A DNA stretch of 64,000 nt from RYN-230 sp963834515 (lineage in GTDB: Bacteria > Actinomycetota > Actinomycetes > Streptosporangiales > Streptosporangiaceae): assembly GCA_963834515.1 (NCBI GenBank), contig CAWICB010000001.1, positions 62,001 through 126,000 on the forward strand, given 5' to 3'. This document shows, piece by piece, positions 1 through 7,317 of this stretch; position 1 is the first letter of the stretch; the number at the start of each line of letters is the position of its first letter. Under the pieces are notes generated by a model. The model was not told the origin of the DNA, did no database searches, and saw nothing but the letters and a program-made list of their open reading frames with translations. Made by a program: the position numbers and the translations under genes.

Positions 1-81
1 AGTGGCCGCGCTGACCAGGTCCAGCACCGCGGCGGCGGCCGGTTCGGGCAGCGGGCCGGTGACTTCGATGTCGGGTGTCAT
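1..81 (-). CDS. mshD: probable mycothiol synthase MshD, N-terminal fragment
   Basis: Only the first 27 codons are inside the window; the gene runs off the left edge. The ATG (complement of 79-81) overlaps the stop of the glnR gene in an ATGA arrangement, so the two are translationally coupled. The visible residues (MTPDIEVTGPLPEP...) are too few for a domain call. The assignment is by gene order: in mycobacteria and Streptomyces mshD, the acetyltransferase that completes mycothiol, lies just downstream of glnR or close to it. The start and coupling are seen; the identity is inference. Confidence 0.45.
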   Translation of the reverse strand, partial: MTPDIEVTGPLPEPAAAAVLDLVSAAT

Positions 82-882
82 CGGCGCCGTTCGGCCGGCG
101 CCTTCTTGGGCCGGGCCGCAGACTGGCCGCTGGCCGCCGGGGCGTCGGCCTCGGTGGCGGGCTCGCCGCCCGGGGCGCGGGCCGGCCGGGGTGCCCGGGC
201 CTCATCGCTGTTCTTGGCGGGCACGAAGCGGTACCCGACGTTGCGGACCGTGCCGATCAGCGCCTCGTGCTCAGCGCCCAGCTTGGCGCGCAGCCGGCGA
301 ACGTGCACGTCCACCGTGCGGGTGCCGCCGAAGTAGTCGTATCCCCAGACCTCCTGGAGCAGATGGGCCCGGGTGAACACCCGCCCCGGGTGCTGGGCCA
401 GGAACTTCAGCAGCTCAAATTCCTTGAACGTAAGGTCCAGGGCCCGGGCCCGCAGCCGCGCCGTGTAGGTGGCCTCGTCGATGGCCAGGTCGCCGGACCG
501 GATCTCGTCCGGGGCGGCCGGGGCCACGGCTGGCCTTGCGGCCGATGGCCAGCCGCAGCCTGGCTTCCACCTCGGCCGGGCCGGCCGTGTGCAGCACCAC
601 GTCGTCGGCGCCCCACTCGGCGGTGACCGCGGCCAGGCCGCCTTCGGTCACCACGGCCAGCACGGGGGCCTCCAGGCCCGCCGTGCGCAGCAGCACGCAC
701 AAGCTCCTGGCCTGGGCCAGGTCGCGCCGGGCGTCGACCAGAATGGCATCCGCGGGTGGCGTATCGGCCAGCGCGGCCAGTTCGGCCGGCCCGACGCGTA
801 CCGTATGCAGCAGCAGGCCGAGCGACGGCAGTATCTCCGCGGCGGGCTCCAGGGCTCCGGTGAGCAGCAGCAGATCACTCAC
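78..882 (-). CDS. glnR: OmpR-family nitrogen regulator GlnR (frameshifted)
   Basis: GlnR is the orphan response regulator that controls nitrogen assimilation in actinobacteria. The N-terminal half reads as its atypical receiver (SDLLLLTGALEP..., VTEGGLAAVTAEWG, GPAEVEARLRLAIGR). The C-terminal half is a winged helix with the typical DLTFKEFELLKFLAQHP, EVWGYDYFGGTRTVDVHVRR and TVRNVGYRF motifs. The halves are in different frames and join near 525-545, so one base appears gained or lost; both halves are well conserved, which favours a sequence error. The GTG start at 882 follows a good GGAGG ribosome site. The Ala/Pro-rich tail after the winged helix is usual for GlnR. Neighbours (probable mshD downstream, MoaD and sulfur genes divergent) match the known glnR region. 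Confidence 0.88.
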
Positions 883-992
883 GTGCTGCCACCTCCGCCC
901 TGTGTTCTCCGGTAGGAGAAAACTACCCATCGATGGACACAAGGACCCGCCGGCGGCACTGCCCGGATCCGATGTGAGCGAGGATAGCGGAC

Positions 993-1253
993 ATGGCCAC
1001 AGTGACACTGCGCTACTGGGCCGCGGCGAAGCAGGCGGCCGGGGTCGCCGAGGAGACGATCAGCGCGGACACCCTGGGTGACGCGCTCACCGCGGCGCTG
1101 GCCGGGCGGGACCGTGCGGTCCAGCTGCGGGCGGTGCTAGCCCGGTCGTCCTTCCTGGTCGATGGCTCTCCGGTGGGCAGCCGGGCACCCGATTCCGTGC
1201 TGCTCGCCGAGTCGGCCGTGGTCGAGGTGCTGCCTCCGTTCGCCGGCGGCTGA
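993..1253 (+). CDS. MoaD/ThiS-family sulfur carrier protein
   Basis: An 86-residue protein with the beta-grasp pattern of MoaD/ThiS (VTLRYWAAAKQAAGVAEE at the N-terminus, VDGSPV in the middle) and the essential C-terminal Gly-Gly (LPPFAGG). Proteins of this family are adenylated and thiocarboxylated at the last glycine and hand sulfur to a partner such as molybdopterin synthase. It is transcribed divergently from glnR. No MoaE or MoeB lies beside it, so the acceptor pathway cannot be decided here; the sulfurtransferase operon 2 kb downstream is a possible sulfur source. Confidence 0.85.
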   Translation: MATVTLRYWAAAKQAAGVAEETISADTLGDALTAALAGRDRAVQLRAVLARSSFLVDGSPVGSRAPDSVLLAESAVVEVLPPFAGG

Positions 1254-1257
1254 GCCC

Positions 1258-1281
1258 CGCGGACGGGTAAGCGGACGGGTA
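1258..1281 (+). repeat. tandem 12-bp repeat (gcggacgggtaa x2)
   Basis: Two perfect back-to-back copies of a 12-bp unit lie just after the MoaD stop and before the putative sigma-factor promoter. No function is evident. Confidence 0.7.
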
Positions 1282-1308
1282 ACCCGTGCGAAACCGTGCC
1301 GGTACCGG

Positions 1309-1336
1309 TGAACCCGGGGGCCGGGGCAGCCGTTAC
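1309..1336 (+). promoter_or_regulatory. candidate ECF-type promoter
   Basis: TGAACC at 1309-1314 and CGTT at 1331-1334 are separated by about 16-17 bases, the -35/-10 pattern typical of ECF sigma factor promoters (GAAC / CGTT). It lies directly upstream of the ECF sigma gene, which suggests autoregulation. It is a pattern match by eye only. Confidence 0.4.
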
Positions 1337-1340
1337 CTGG

Positions 1341-1889
1341 GTGTGGCACACCACCGGGGCATCCAGGGGCCGCGAGCCCAGGGGAGGGGCTTGTGACGAA
1401 GATCTCGTCCGCGCGCTGTACGCGGAGCACGCGGCTCCGCTGCTGCGTTATGCGCTCCGGCTGACTAGCGGCGACCGGCAACGGGCAGAAGATATCGTGC
1501 AGGAGACGCTGCTCCGGGCCTGGCGGCACCCCGAGGCTATCGCCGAGCGGCCAGCCCGACCGTGGCTGTTCGCAGTGGCGAGAAACCTCGCGGTGGACTC
1601 GCACCGGGCACGCAACGCCCGGCCCCGCGAGGTTGGCGAGGCAGCGCTCGAACTGGTACCTGTTGCCGACGAGGCGGATCGCGTGCTCGAATCGTGGGCG
1701 GTGGCCGACGCCCTGAGTGACCTCCGGCCAGAGCACCGGCAGGTGCTCGTGCAGACGTACTACCTCGGCCGTTCTGTGGCCGAGGCCGCTGCCGAACTGG
1801 GTATCCCGGGCGGCACTGTGAAATCACGCACCTTCTACGCGCTCAAGGCACTCAAACTGGCGCTCGAGGAACGGGGGCTCGCGCCATGA
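1341..1889 (+). CDS. ECF-family RNA polymerase sigma factor
   Basis: This is a group 4 sigma factor. Region 2 reads LVRALYAEHAAPLLRYALRL ... AEDIVQETLLRAWRHPE ... PWLFAVARNLAVDSHR, and region 4 reads LRPEHRQVLVQTYYLGRSVAEAAAELGIPGGTVKSRTFYAL. It directs polymerase to promoters released when the anti-sigma encoded next (four-base ATGA overlap) lets go. The start is uncertain. In-frame GTGs lie at 1296 and 1341, but the only strong ribosome site (GGGGAGGGG, 1381-1389) precedes a GTG at 1393 in another frame. That would become the natural start (VT-EDLVRAL) if one base were missing near 1397. The target regulon cannot be told from sequence. Confidence 0.88.
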   Translation: MWHTTGASRGREPRGGACDEDLVRALYAEHAAPLLRYALRLTSGDRQRAEDIVQETLLRAWRHPEAIAERPARPWLFAVARNLAVDSHRARNARPREVGEAALELVPVADEADRVLESWAVADALSDLRPEHRQVLVQTYYLGRSVAEAAAELGIPGGTVKSRTFYALKALKLALEERGLAP

Positions 1890-2587
1890 CCGGCTCGGCG
1901 GACTGCCGCGAAGTCCGGCACGCCCTCGGGGTATACGTGCTGGGCGCGATCGATCCTGCGGAGCGCGCCCTGGTGGACAGCCACCTGAGCACGTGCCCGG
2001 AGTGCCGCGAGGAACTGGCCGGCCTGGCCGGGCTGCCGGCCCTGCTGCGCCGGATCCCGGTCGGCGAGGCGCAGCAGCTGGCCGACGAGCCGGACGGCGA
2101 GCTGGCCGACGACATACCTTCCGACCAGGTGCTGAACTCGCTGCTGGCCCGCACCTCGCGGGCCCGGCAGGCCCGGCGCTGGCGTGGCCTGGCCGCCGCG
2201 GCGGCAGTGGTGGTGATCGCGGGGGCGGCCGGGGCCGCGACGTGGAGCGCACTCAACCCGCCCGCGGCCGCGCCGGTGGCCGTCGCGCAGTTCAAGTCGG
2301 TGACGGCCAGCAACCGGGTCACCCACGTCTCGGCCACGATCCGGTACACGGCCAAGGACTGGGGCACGGCACTGGACACCCGGGTGCACGGGCTGCCGGC
2401 GTACGTGCGCTGCAGCCTGGTGGTCACCGACACGGCGGGCCACACCATGGTGGCCGGGAGCTGGACGACCAGTTACGACGAGGGCACCACCTGGTACCCG
2501 GGTGCGTCGTCGGTGATGCTGGACAGCGTGCGCAGCTTCGAGATCGTCTCGGGCGGCCGGGTCCTGGTTACCGTCCCGGTGCACTAG
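1886..2587 (+). CDS. zinc-finger (zf-HC2) anti-sigma factor, membrane anchored
   Basis: A 233-residue protein with the ZAS motif HLSTCPECREE near residues 33-43, then an acidic linker, one hydrophobic segment (AAAAAVVVIAGAAGAATWSAL, about residues 107-127) and an extracytoplasmic domain of about 105 residues. This is the usual layout of a transmembrane anti-sigma factor that holds its ECF sigma at the membrane. Its ATG overlaps the sigma stop codon, so the two are co-translated. The outer domain could sense a cell-surface or redox signal, but that is inference. Confidence 0.87.
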   Translation: MTGSADCREVRHALGVYVLGAIDPAERALVDSHLSTCPECREELAGLAGLPALLRRIPVGEAQQLADEPDGELADDIPSDQVLNSLLARTSRARQARRWRGLAAAAAVVVIAGAAGAATWSALNPPAAAPVAVAQFKSVTASNRVTHVSATIRYTAKDWGTALDTRVHGLPAYVRCSLVVTDTAGHTMVAGSWTTSYDEGTTWYPGASSVMLDSVRSFEIVSGGRVLVTVPVH

Positions 2588-2626
2588 GCCGGGAATGGGA
2601 CTGGCCGCTGGCACGCTGTAGCCCCC

Positions 2627-3034
2627 GTGACAGCCGGGATCCTGGTCTGTGTGGTGGTGCTCGCGGCCGCGTCGGCCTTCGGGGTGGCCCGGCGCCGCCG
2701 GGACGGGAAGCTGACCCAGCCCCGGCCGGTGCGGCTCAGCCCCGATCAGCTGGGCCAGCCGCTGGGTGGCCGGGCCACGCTGCTCCAGTTCTCCTCCGAG
2801 TTCTGCGCCCCGTGCCGGGCCACCCGTCAGGTGCTGGGCGAGGTGGCCCGCGGCCTGGACGGCGTCACGCACGTGGAGGTGGACGCCGCGGAGCGGCTGG
2901 ACCTGGTCCGGCTGCTGGACGTGCGGCGCACCCCGACCGTGTTCGTGCTCGGCCCGGACGGCCGGGTCACCCGGCGGGGCAGCGGTGCGATGCGCAAAGA
3001 CGAGGTCCTGGCCGCTCTTGGCGCGGCCGGATGA
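2627..3034 (+). CDS. membrane-anchored thioredoxin-family protein (ThiX-like)
   Basis: A 135-residue protein with one N-terminal hydrophobic segment (ILVCVVVLAAASAFGVA) and a thioredoxin fold carrying the active site FCAPC (about residue 63-67) and the cis-proline region RRTPTVFV. It probably acts as a thiol-disulfide reductase or sulfur-relay partner at the membrane. A thioredoxin-like gene (thiX) lies next to the DUF4395, cysA2 and sseC genes in mycobacteria, and the same order is seen here. GTG start at 2627; no strong ribosome site is visible. Confidence 0.8.
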   Translation: MTAGILVCVVVLAAASAFGVARRRRDGKLTQPRPVRLSPDQLGQPLGGRATLLQFSSEFCAPCRATRQVLGEVARGLDGVTHVEVDAAERLDLVRLLDVRRTPTVFVLGPDGRVTRRGSGAMRKDEVLAALGAAG

Positions 3035-3063
3035 GGGATAATACCCTACTAATCGGGTGGGAA

Positions 3064-3079
3064 GTGACAGGGCTGTCAC
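3064..3079. promoter_or_regulatory. 16-bp palindrome, candidate operator
   Basis: GTGACAG and CTGTCAC form perfect 7-bp arms around GG. The palindrome sits 20 bp upstream of the leader-peptide start, next to an AT-richer GATAAT-like stretch (3037-3042), so it may be an operator for the sulfur operon. The regulator is unknown. Confidence 0.4.
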
Positions 3080-3099
3080 CGGGGCATACGATCGGGGGC

Positions 3100-3228
3100 G
3101 TGCTTTCCCAGGCCGTCCCGGATGACCGGGCAGGCGGCGGCTGGTTCCGCCCGCTGCTGACCCGGCGGCGGGTCGTCGACTACTGCCACGTCGCGGCCGC
3201 GCTGTGTCCGGGCACGCCGTGCCCGTAG
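3100..3228 (+). CDS. putative sulfur-operon leader peptide (42 aa)
   Basis: A short frame starting at GTG 3100 encodes 42 residues and ends LLTRRRVVDYCHVAAALCPGTPCP. Its end matches the actinobacterial leader-peptide pattern (L-T-R/K-R-R-x-V-D-x-x-x-V-A-A-x-L-C) found upstream of sulfur-assimilation genes, with three late cysteines. Cysteine-rich leader ORFs in mycobacteria attenuate downstream genes by ribosome stalling when cysteine is short; the same role is inferred here. About 95 bases separate it from the DUF4395 gene and hold a stem-loop at 3254-3272. The start codon could lie elsewhere in the same frame. Confidence 0.6.
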   Translation: MLSQAVPDDRAGGGWFRPLLTRRRVVDYCHVAAALCPGTPCP

Positions 3229-3253
3229 CCGGCTGGCTGAGCCCAGCTTGACT

Positions 3254-3272
3254 GGTGACGCAGGCCGTCACC
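3254..3272 (+). promoter_or_regulatory. stem-loop between leader peptide and DUF4395 gene
   Basis: GGTGACG (3254-3260) and CGTCACC (3266-3272) pair perfectly around a 5-base loop. Its place 26 bases after the leader stop fits an attenuator or anti-attenuator hairpin. No U-run follows, as is common in high-GC actinobacteria. Confidence 0.45.
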
Positions 3273-3322
3273 CGGGGCACCAGCGGGTCCCGCTAGTCCA
3301 CGTCTAGGGTGAGGTGCTGCTC

Positions 3323-3778
3323 GTGAACGTCGATCCCAGGGGCCAGCGCTTCAACGCCGCGCTGACCGTGATCGTGCTGGCCATCGTGCTGATCACCGGC
3401 AGCGTCTGGCTGCTGGCCGCGCAGGCGGTAGTGTTCGGCATCGGCGCGGTGTTCGGGCTGCGCTACTCGCCCTACGGCTTCATCTACCGGTGGCTGGTCC
3501 GGCCCCGGCTGGGGCCGCCCGCCGAACTGGAGGCCGAGGCGCCGCCGCGGTTCGCGCAGGGAGTGGGCCTGGTCTTCGCCATCATCGGGGTGATCGGGTA
3601 CGCGGCGGGCGTGGTCCCGCTGGGCATGGCCGCGGCAGCGGCGGCGCTCGCCGCCGCGTTCCTCAACGCAGCCTTCGGGTTCTGCCTGGGCTGTGAGATG
3701 TACGTGCTAATCCAGCGAGTCCGGCCGTCGCGGCCGCAGACGGCCACGCCGGACTCTGACGAGGAGGTTGCTGCATGA
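3323..3778 (+). CDS. DUF4395 membrane protein
   Basis: A membrane protein of about 151 residues with four hydrophobic segments (for example ALTVIVLAIVLITGSVWLL near the N-terminus) and the conserved NVDPRGQRFNA start and C-terminal FCLGCEMY motif, whose two cysteines are conserved in the family. DUF4395 proteins are encoded with thiosulfate sulfurtransferases and may move or relay sulfur compounds at the membrane; the exact role is unknown. GTG 3323 is preferred over GTG 3314 because GAGG lies about 8 bases ahead of it. The gene overlaps the rhodanese start (ATGA). Confidence 0.85.
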   Translation: MNVDPRGQRFNAALTVIVLAIVLITGSVWLLAAQAVVFGIGAVFGLRYSPYGFIYRWLVRPRLGPPAELEAEAPPRFAQGVGLVFAIIGVIGYAAGVVPLGMAAAAAALAAAFLNAAFGFCLGCEMYVLIQRVRPSRPQTATPDSDEEVAA

Positions 3779-4617
3779 GCCGCTCTGACGTCCTGGTGGA
3801 CGCAGATTGGGTGGAGGCCCACGAGGCCGACCCGGGGGTGGTCCTGGTCGAGGTGGACGAGGACACCAGTGCTTACGACACCGGGCACATCGCCGGTGCC
3901 ATCAAGATCGACTGGAAGAAGGACCTGCAGGACCCGGTTCGCCGCGACTTCGTGGACCAGGCAGGTTTCGAGGCGCTGCTGTCCGGGCGCGGGATTTCCA
4001 ATGACGACACGATCGTCCTGTACGGCGGGAACAACAACTGGTTCGCCGCCTACGCGTACTGGTACTTCCGGCTGTACGGGCACCAGAACGTGAAGCTGCT
4101 CGACGGCGGCCGCAAGAAGTGGGAGCTCGACTCGCGCGAGCTGGTCAAGGACGTCCCCGAGCGGGCCGCCACCAAGTACGCGGCGACCGAGCAGGATGCC
4201 GCCATCCGGGCCATGCGGGACGAGGTGCTGGCCGCGATCGGCAAGCGCAACCTGATCGACGTGCGGTCGCCGGACGAATTCGCTGGCCGCCTGCTGGCCC
4301 CGGCCCACCTGCCCCAGGAGCAGGCCCAGCGGGCCGGGCACATCCCGACCGCGAAGAACGTGCCCTGGTCCAAGGCGGCCAACGACGACGGGACGTTCAA
4401 GTCCGACGGCGAGCTGCGCGCGCTGTACCGGGACGAGGCCGGGGTGGACTTCAGCAAGGACACCATCGCCTACTGCCGGATCGGCGAGCGGTCCGCGCAC
4501 ACCTGGTTCGTGCTGCACGAGCTGCTCGAGCAGCCGAATGTGAAGAACTACGACGGCTCCTGGACCGAGTACGGCTCGCTGGTGGGCGTGCCGATCGAGC
4601 TGGGTGATGGCCAGTGA
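3775..4617 (+). CDS. cysA2: thiosulfate sulfurtransferase (two-domain rhodanese)
   Basis: A 280-residue protein with two rhodanese domains. The first (about 1-125) is inactive-type; the second ends in the active-site loop YCRIGERSAHTWFV, whose cysteine carries the persulfide. It transfers sulfane sulfur from thiosulfate to a thiol or cyanide acceptor. The length matches the CysA/SseA family. The gene sits between DUF4395 and DUF1416 with four-base overlaps on both sides, the same order as the mycobacterial cysA2-sseC2 locus, so it belongs to one sulfur-transfer operon controlled from the leader peptide region. Confidence 0.92.
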   Translation: MSRSDVLVDADWVEAHEADPGVVLVEVDEDTSAYDTGHIAGAIKIDWKKDLQDPVRRDFVDQAGFEALLSGRGISNDDTIVLYGGNNNWFAAYAYWYFRLYGHQNVKLLDGGRKKWELDSRELVKDVPERAATKYAATEQDAAIRAMRDEVLAAIGKRNLIDVRSPDEFAGRLLAPAHLPQEQAQRAGHIPTAKNVPWSKAANDDGTFKSDGELRALYRDEAGVDFSKDTIAYCRIGERSAHTWFVLHELLEQPNVKNYDGSWTEYGSLVGVPIELGDGQ

Positions 4618-4931
4618 CCGGGGCACCGGGCAGCGACGGCTGCGGCGCCCCGGCCGGGGGCGCCGCGCTGCCGGCCGACGCCGGTAACCAGGCGGTCGTG
4701 CAGGGCCATGTGACCCGGGCCGGCGCCGCCGTGCAGACCGGGTACGCCCGGCTGCTCAACGACGGCGGCGAGTTCGTGGCCGAGGTGCCGCTGGGCGCCG
4801 ACGGCGGGTTCCGCTTCTTCGCCGCGCCGGGCACCTGGACGGTGCGGGTGCTGGCCCCCGGCGGGGTGCGGTCCGACCAGACGGTGACCGCCGGCTACGG
4901 CCAGATCACCGCGGTCGAGGTCAGCGTCTGA
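4614..4931 (+). CDS. sseC: SseC-like DUF1416 protein
   Basis: A 105-residue protein (GCGAPAGG N-terminus, then VVQGHVTRAGAAVQTGYARLLN and GTWTVRVLAPGG) that matches the DUF1416/SseC family, a small beta-sandwich protein always found after the actinobacterial rhodanese. Its GTG overlaps the rhodanese stop. It is proposed to help sulfur transfer, but no reaction has been fixed for the family. It is the last gene of the operon, followed 20 bases later by a strong terminator. Confidence 0.85.
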   Translation: MTGAPGSDGCGAPAGGAALPADAGNQAVVQGHVTRAGAAVQTGYARLLNDGGEFVAEVPLGADGGFRFFAAPGTWTVRVLAPGGVRSDQTVTAGYGQITAVEVSV

Positions 4932-4950
4932 CGTTCATTTTGGCGTGCTA

Positions 4951-4982
4951 GCGGGGCGGGTGGATTGATCCACCCGCCCCGC
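4951..4982 (+). terminator. intrinsic terminator-like hairpin
   Basis: A perfect 15-bp stem (GCGGGGCGGGTGGAT paired with its complement) closes around a TG centre right after the SseC gene, then TTCAT. It isolates the sulfur operon from the phosphate operon. Confidence 0.85.
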
Positions 4983-4995
4983 TTCATATGTCCAT

Positions 4996-5017
4996 GTTCA
5001 TCTGCTCGTCAGGTTTC
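4996..5017 (+). promoter_or_regulatory. candidate upstream PHO box
   Basis: Two 11-bp units, GTTCATCTGCT and CGTCAGGTTTC, resemble the actinobacterial PhoP direct repeat (consensus GTTCACC plus four bases), more weakly than the second box 13 bp downstream. The pair lies in the pstB promoter region. Confidence 0.45.
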
Positions 5018-5029
5018 TCTTCCCCTCCC

Positions 5030-5051
5030 GTTCACCTGCATGTCACCTTTG
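5030..5051 (+). promoter_or_regulatory. PHO box (PhoP-binding direct repeats)
   Basis: GTTCACCTGCA is followed at once by TGTCACCTTTG, an 11-bp direct repeat agreeing with the Streptomyces PHO-box unit GTTCACC. It lies about 80 bp upstream of pstB, so phosphate-starvation control by PhoR-PhoP is likely. Confidence 0.65.
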
Positions 5052-5128
5052 CGCCCTATCAATAGGGGGCCAGGGCAGGCGGTGGCTGCCTGGCCGGACA
5101 ATCACGGCAGTTAAGGGCGGGGCTCATC

Positions 5129-6013
5129 GTGTCAATCGAGGCTGGTTCAAGCGGACCTACGCCAGACCCGGCTGGTTCGCAGCCACAGGCAGTGACCGCC
5201 ACCCAGACGGGCCAGGTAACCGGCCAGGTCACCGGGGAGGCGGCACCGGCCGCCAGCGGGGAGTCGGTGGTCAACTGCGTCAACCTGACGCTGAGCTTCG
5301 GCCAGCGGGCGGTGCTGTCCGACCTGCAGATACCGTTCGGCGGTGGCCTGGTAACCGCGATCCTGGGGCCGACCGGCTCGGGCAAGAGCACGTTGCTGCG
5401 TACCATCAACCGGCTGAACGACAAGGTCACCGGCTATGGGCACCAGGGGGACGTGCTGCTCGACGGGAGCAGCATCTGGGGCGCGCACGTCGAGCTGATG
5501 GCGCTACGGCGCAAGGTGGGCATGCTGTTCCAGCGCCCCAACCCGTTCCCGATGTCGATCTTCGACAACGTGGTGGCCGGGGTCAAGGCGCACAAGATGG
5601 CCAAGGGGGCCCAGCTCAAAGAGATCGCCGAGCGGCGGCTGCGGGAAGTGGGCCTGTGGGACGCGGTCTCGGCGCGGCTCAAAGACTCCCCGTTCCGGCT
5701 CTCCGGCGGCCAGCAGCAGCTGCTCTGCCTGGCCCGCACGCTGGCCGTGGACCCGGACGTGCTGCTGCTCGACGAGCCGACCTCGTCACTGGACCCGATG
5801 GCCACCGAGTCGATCGAGGCGCTGGTCCGGACCCTGGTGCCCGACCTGACCGTGATCATCGTGACGCACAACCTGGCCCAGGCCCGCCGGGTGTCGGACA
5901 GCACGGTCTTCCTCAACAAGGGACGCCTAGTCGAGCACGGCGAGACCAAGCAGATCTTCGAGAACCCGGTCGAGGAGGAGACGGCGCGCTACGTGACCGG
6001 GCGCTTCGGCTGA
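5129..6013 (+). CDS. pstB: phosphate ABC transporter ATP-binding protein PstB
   Basis: The ATPase that drives phosphate import through PstC-PstA. The Walker A GPTGSGKST is at about residues 80-88, the Q-loop is in LFQRPNPFPMSIFDNV, the signature LSGGQQQ near 191, Walker B LLLDEPTSSLDP near 213 and the H-loop in IIVTHNL. At 294 residues it is about 35 longer than usual because of a Ser/Gln/Thr-rich N-terminus. The GTG at 5129 has no clear ribosome site, so a later start is possible. It comes first in the operon, before pstS, whereas pstSCAB is the usual order. PHO boxes lie upstream. Confidence 0.95.
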   Translation: MSIEAGSSGPTPDPAGSQPQAVTATQTGQVTGQVTGEAAPAASGESVVNCVNLTLSFGQRAVLSDLQIPFGGGLVTAILGPTGSGKSTLLRTINRLNDKVTGYGHQGDVLLDGSSIWGAHVELMALRRKVGMLFQRPNPFPMSIFDNVVAGVKAHKMAKGAQLKEIAERRLREVGLWDAVSARLKDSPFRLSGGQQQLLCLARTLAVDPDVLLLDEPTSSLDPMATESIEALVRTLVPDLTVIIVTHNLAQARRVSDSTVFLNKGRLVEHGETKQIFENPVEEETARYVTGRFG

Positions 6014-6112
6014 GCACAGGCTTCCTCCCGGGGAGCGAGCAGTCACTCGCCGGGGGGGACCGCGCGGCAGCGCGCGGAGCACAACGCACGCGCCAGCGTG
6101 CTAGGAGGGACC

Positions 6113-6136
6113 ATGCACGCCCGCCGTGCCTGGTAA
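6113..6136 (+). CDS. possible 7-codon mini-ORF upstream of pstS
   Basis: ATG at 6113 has a near-ideal ribosome site (CTAGGAGGGACC) and opens a frame of only seven codons (MHARRAW) before TAA. It lies in the 198-base pstB-pstS gap. It may be a translated regulatory peptide or chance; no homologue is known to me. Confidence 0.3.
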   Translation: MHARRAW

Positions 6137-6172
6137 CAGAACGCACGTGAATGCGTGCATATTGTAATTGGG

Positions 6173-6189
6173 CGCATGCCTGGCATGCG
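6173..6189 (+). promoter_or_regulatory. hairpin just ahead of the pstS ribosome site
   Basis: CGCATGC and GCATGCG pair perfectly around a CTG loop, ending 8 bases before the AAAGGAG ribosome site of pstS. It could affect pstS translation or stabilise processed pstS mRNA, which would help the binding protein to be made in excess. Confidence 0.4.
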
Positions 6190-6211
6190 GTGAGTAAAGG
6201 AGCAACCCTCG

Positions 6212-7315
6212 GTGGGCAAACCTATTCGCCTGGCGTTTGCTGCGGCCGCACTGGCCCCAGTCGCCTTGCTGGCTGCCTGTAGCAGTTCCCCCTCAACGCC
6301 GTCGAGTTCCTCGACGGCCTCCTCGTCGGCGGCCAAGTCATCCAGCGGGAGCACCACGGTCAGCGAGACCGGCAGCACGCTGCTGCTCCCGCTCATCAGC
6401 TCGTGGCAGGTGGCATACGGGGCGTCCAACCCCAAGATTCTCATCACCACCTCGGGTACCGGGTCAGGCACCGGCATCGCTGACGCGGCGGCCGGCACGG
6501 TGAACATCGGCGGGTCCGACGCCTATCTCTCGCCGGCCGACACCAGCCAGTACCCGGGACTGCTCAACATCCCGGTGTCGGTGGCCGCGATCAACATCAA
6601 CTACAACCTGCCCGGGCTCAAGGCGCCGCTTAATCTCAACGGCACCGTGCTGGCCGAGATCTACAGCGGCAAGATCACGAAATGGAACGACTCGGCCATC
6701 GCCGCGCTCAACAAGGGCGTGACGCTGCCCAGCACCACGATCGTCACGCTGCACCGCGCGGACAGTTCGGGCAGCACGTTCCTGACCACCTCCTACATGA
6801 ACGCCCAGGACCCAAGCGTGTGGAAGGCGTCCAACGTCGGGACGACCGTGACCTGGCCGTCGGTGCCCGGGGCCACGGCGGAGACCGGCAGCGGCGGCAT
6901 GGTCAAGGGCTGCGCGGGCATCAAGGGCTGCATCGCCTACATCGGCGTCAGCTACGCGACGGAGGTCGCGAAGGACGGGCTCGGCACGGCGGCGCTGGCC
7001 AACAAGAGCGGGAAATTCGTGTCGGCCACCACCTCGACGATCACCCAGGCGCTGGCGACGTTCTCCGGCAAGACCCCGGCGTCCGGGGCCCAGTCGCTGA
7101 TCAACGGCACGGCCGGCTACCCGATCATCAACTACGAGTACGCGGTCGTGAAGACGACGCAGCCCAGCTCGGCGGAGGCCACTGCGGTGAAGAACTTCCT
7201 CACCTGGGGAATCACCACCGGTAGCAGCGCCAAGTACCTGACTCCAGTCAACTTTGTCGCGCTGCCGTCGAACGTGCTGGCCATTGCCAAGAACCTGATC
7301 GCCAAGATCAGCTAG
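6212..7315 (+). CDS. pstS: phosphate-binding lipoprotein PstS
   Basis: The extracellular phosphate receptor of the Pst system. It has a lipoprotein signal (PIRLAFAAAALAPVALLAAC, lipobox LAAC with lipidated Cys at about 24), then a Ser/Thr-rich linker and a PBP-like domain with the typical ETGSTLLLPLISSWQ, TSGTGSGTGIADAAAG and HRADSSGSTFLTTSYM phosphate-site motifs. Length is 367 residues, normal for the family. The GTG start follows AAAGGAG. The pstC ATG lies three bases past the pstS stop. Confidence 0.95.
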   Translation: MGKPIRLAFAAAALAPVALLAACSSSPSTPSSSSTASSSAAKSSSGSTTVSETGSTLLLPLISSWQVAYGASNPKILITTSGTGSGTGIADAAAGTVNIGGSDAYLSPADTSQYPGLLNIPVSVAAININYNLPGLKAPLNLNGTVLAEIYSGKITKWNDSAIAALNKGVTLPSTTIVTLHRADSSGSTFLTTSYMNAQDPSVWKASNVGTTVTWPSVPGATAETGSGGMVKGCAGIKGCIAYIGVSYATEVAKDGLGTAALANKSGKFVSATTSTITQALATFSGKTPASGAQSLINGTAGYPIINYEYAVVKTTQPSSAEATAVKNFLTWGITTGSSAKYLTPVNFVALPSNVLAIAKNLIAKIS

Positions 7316-7317
7316 TC

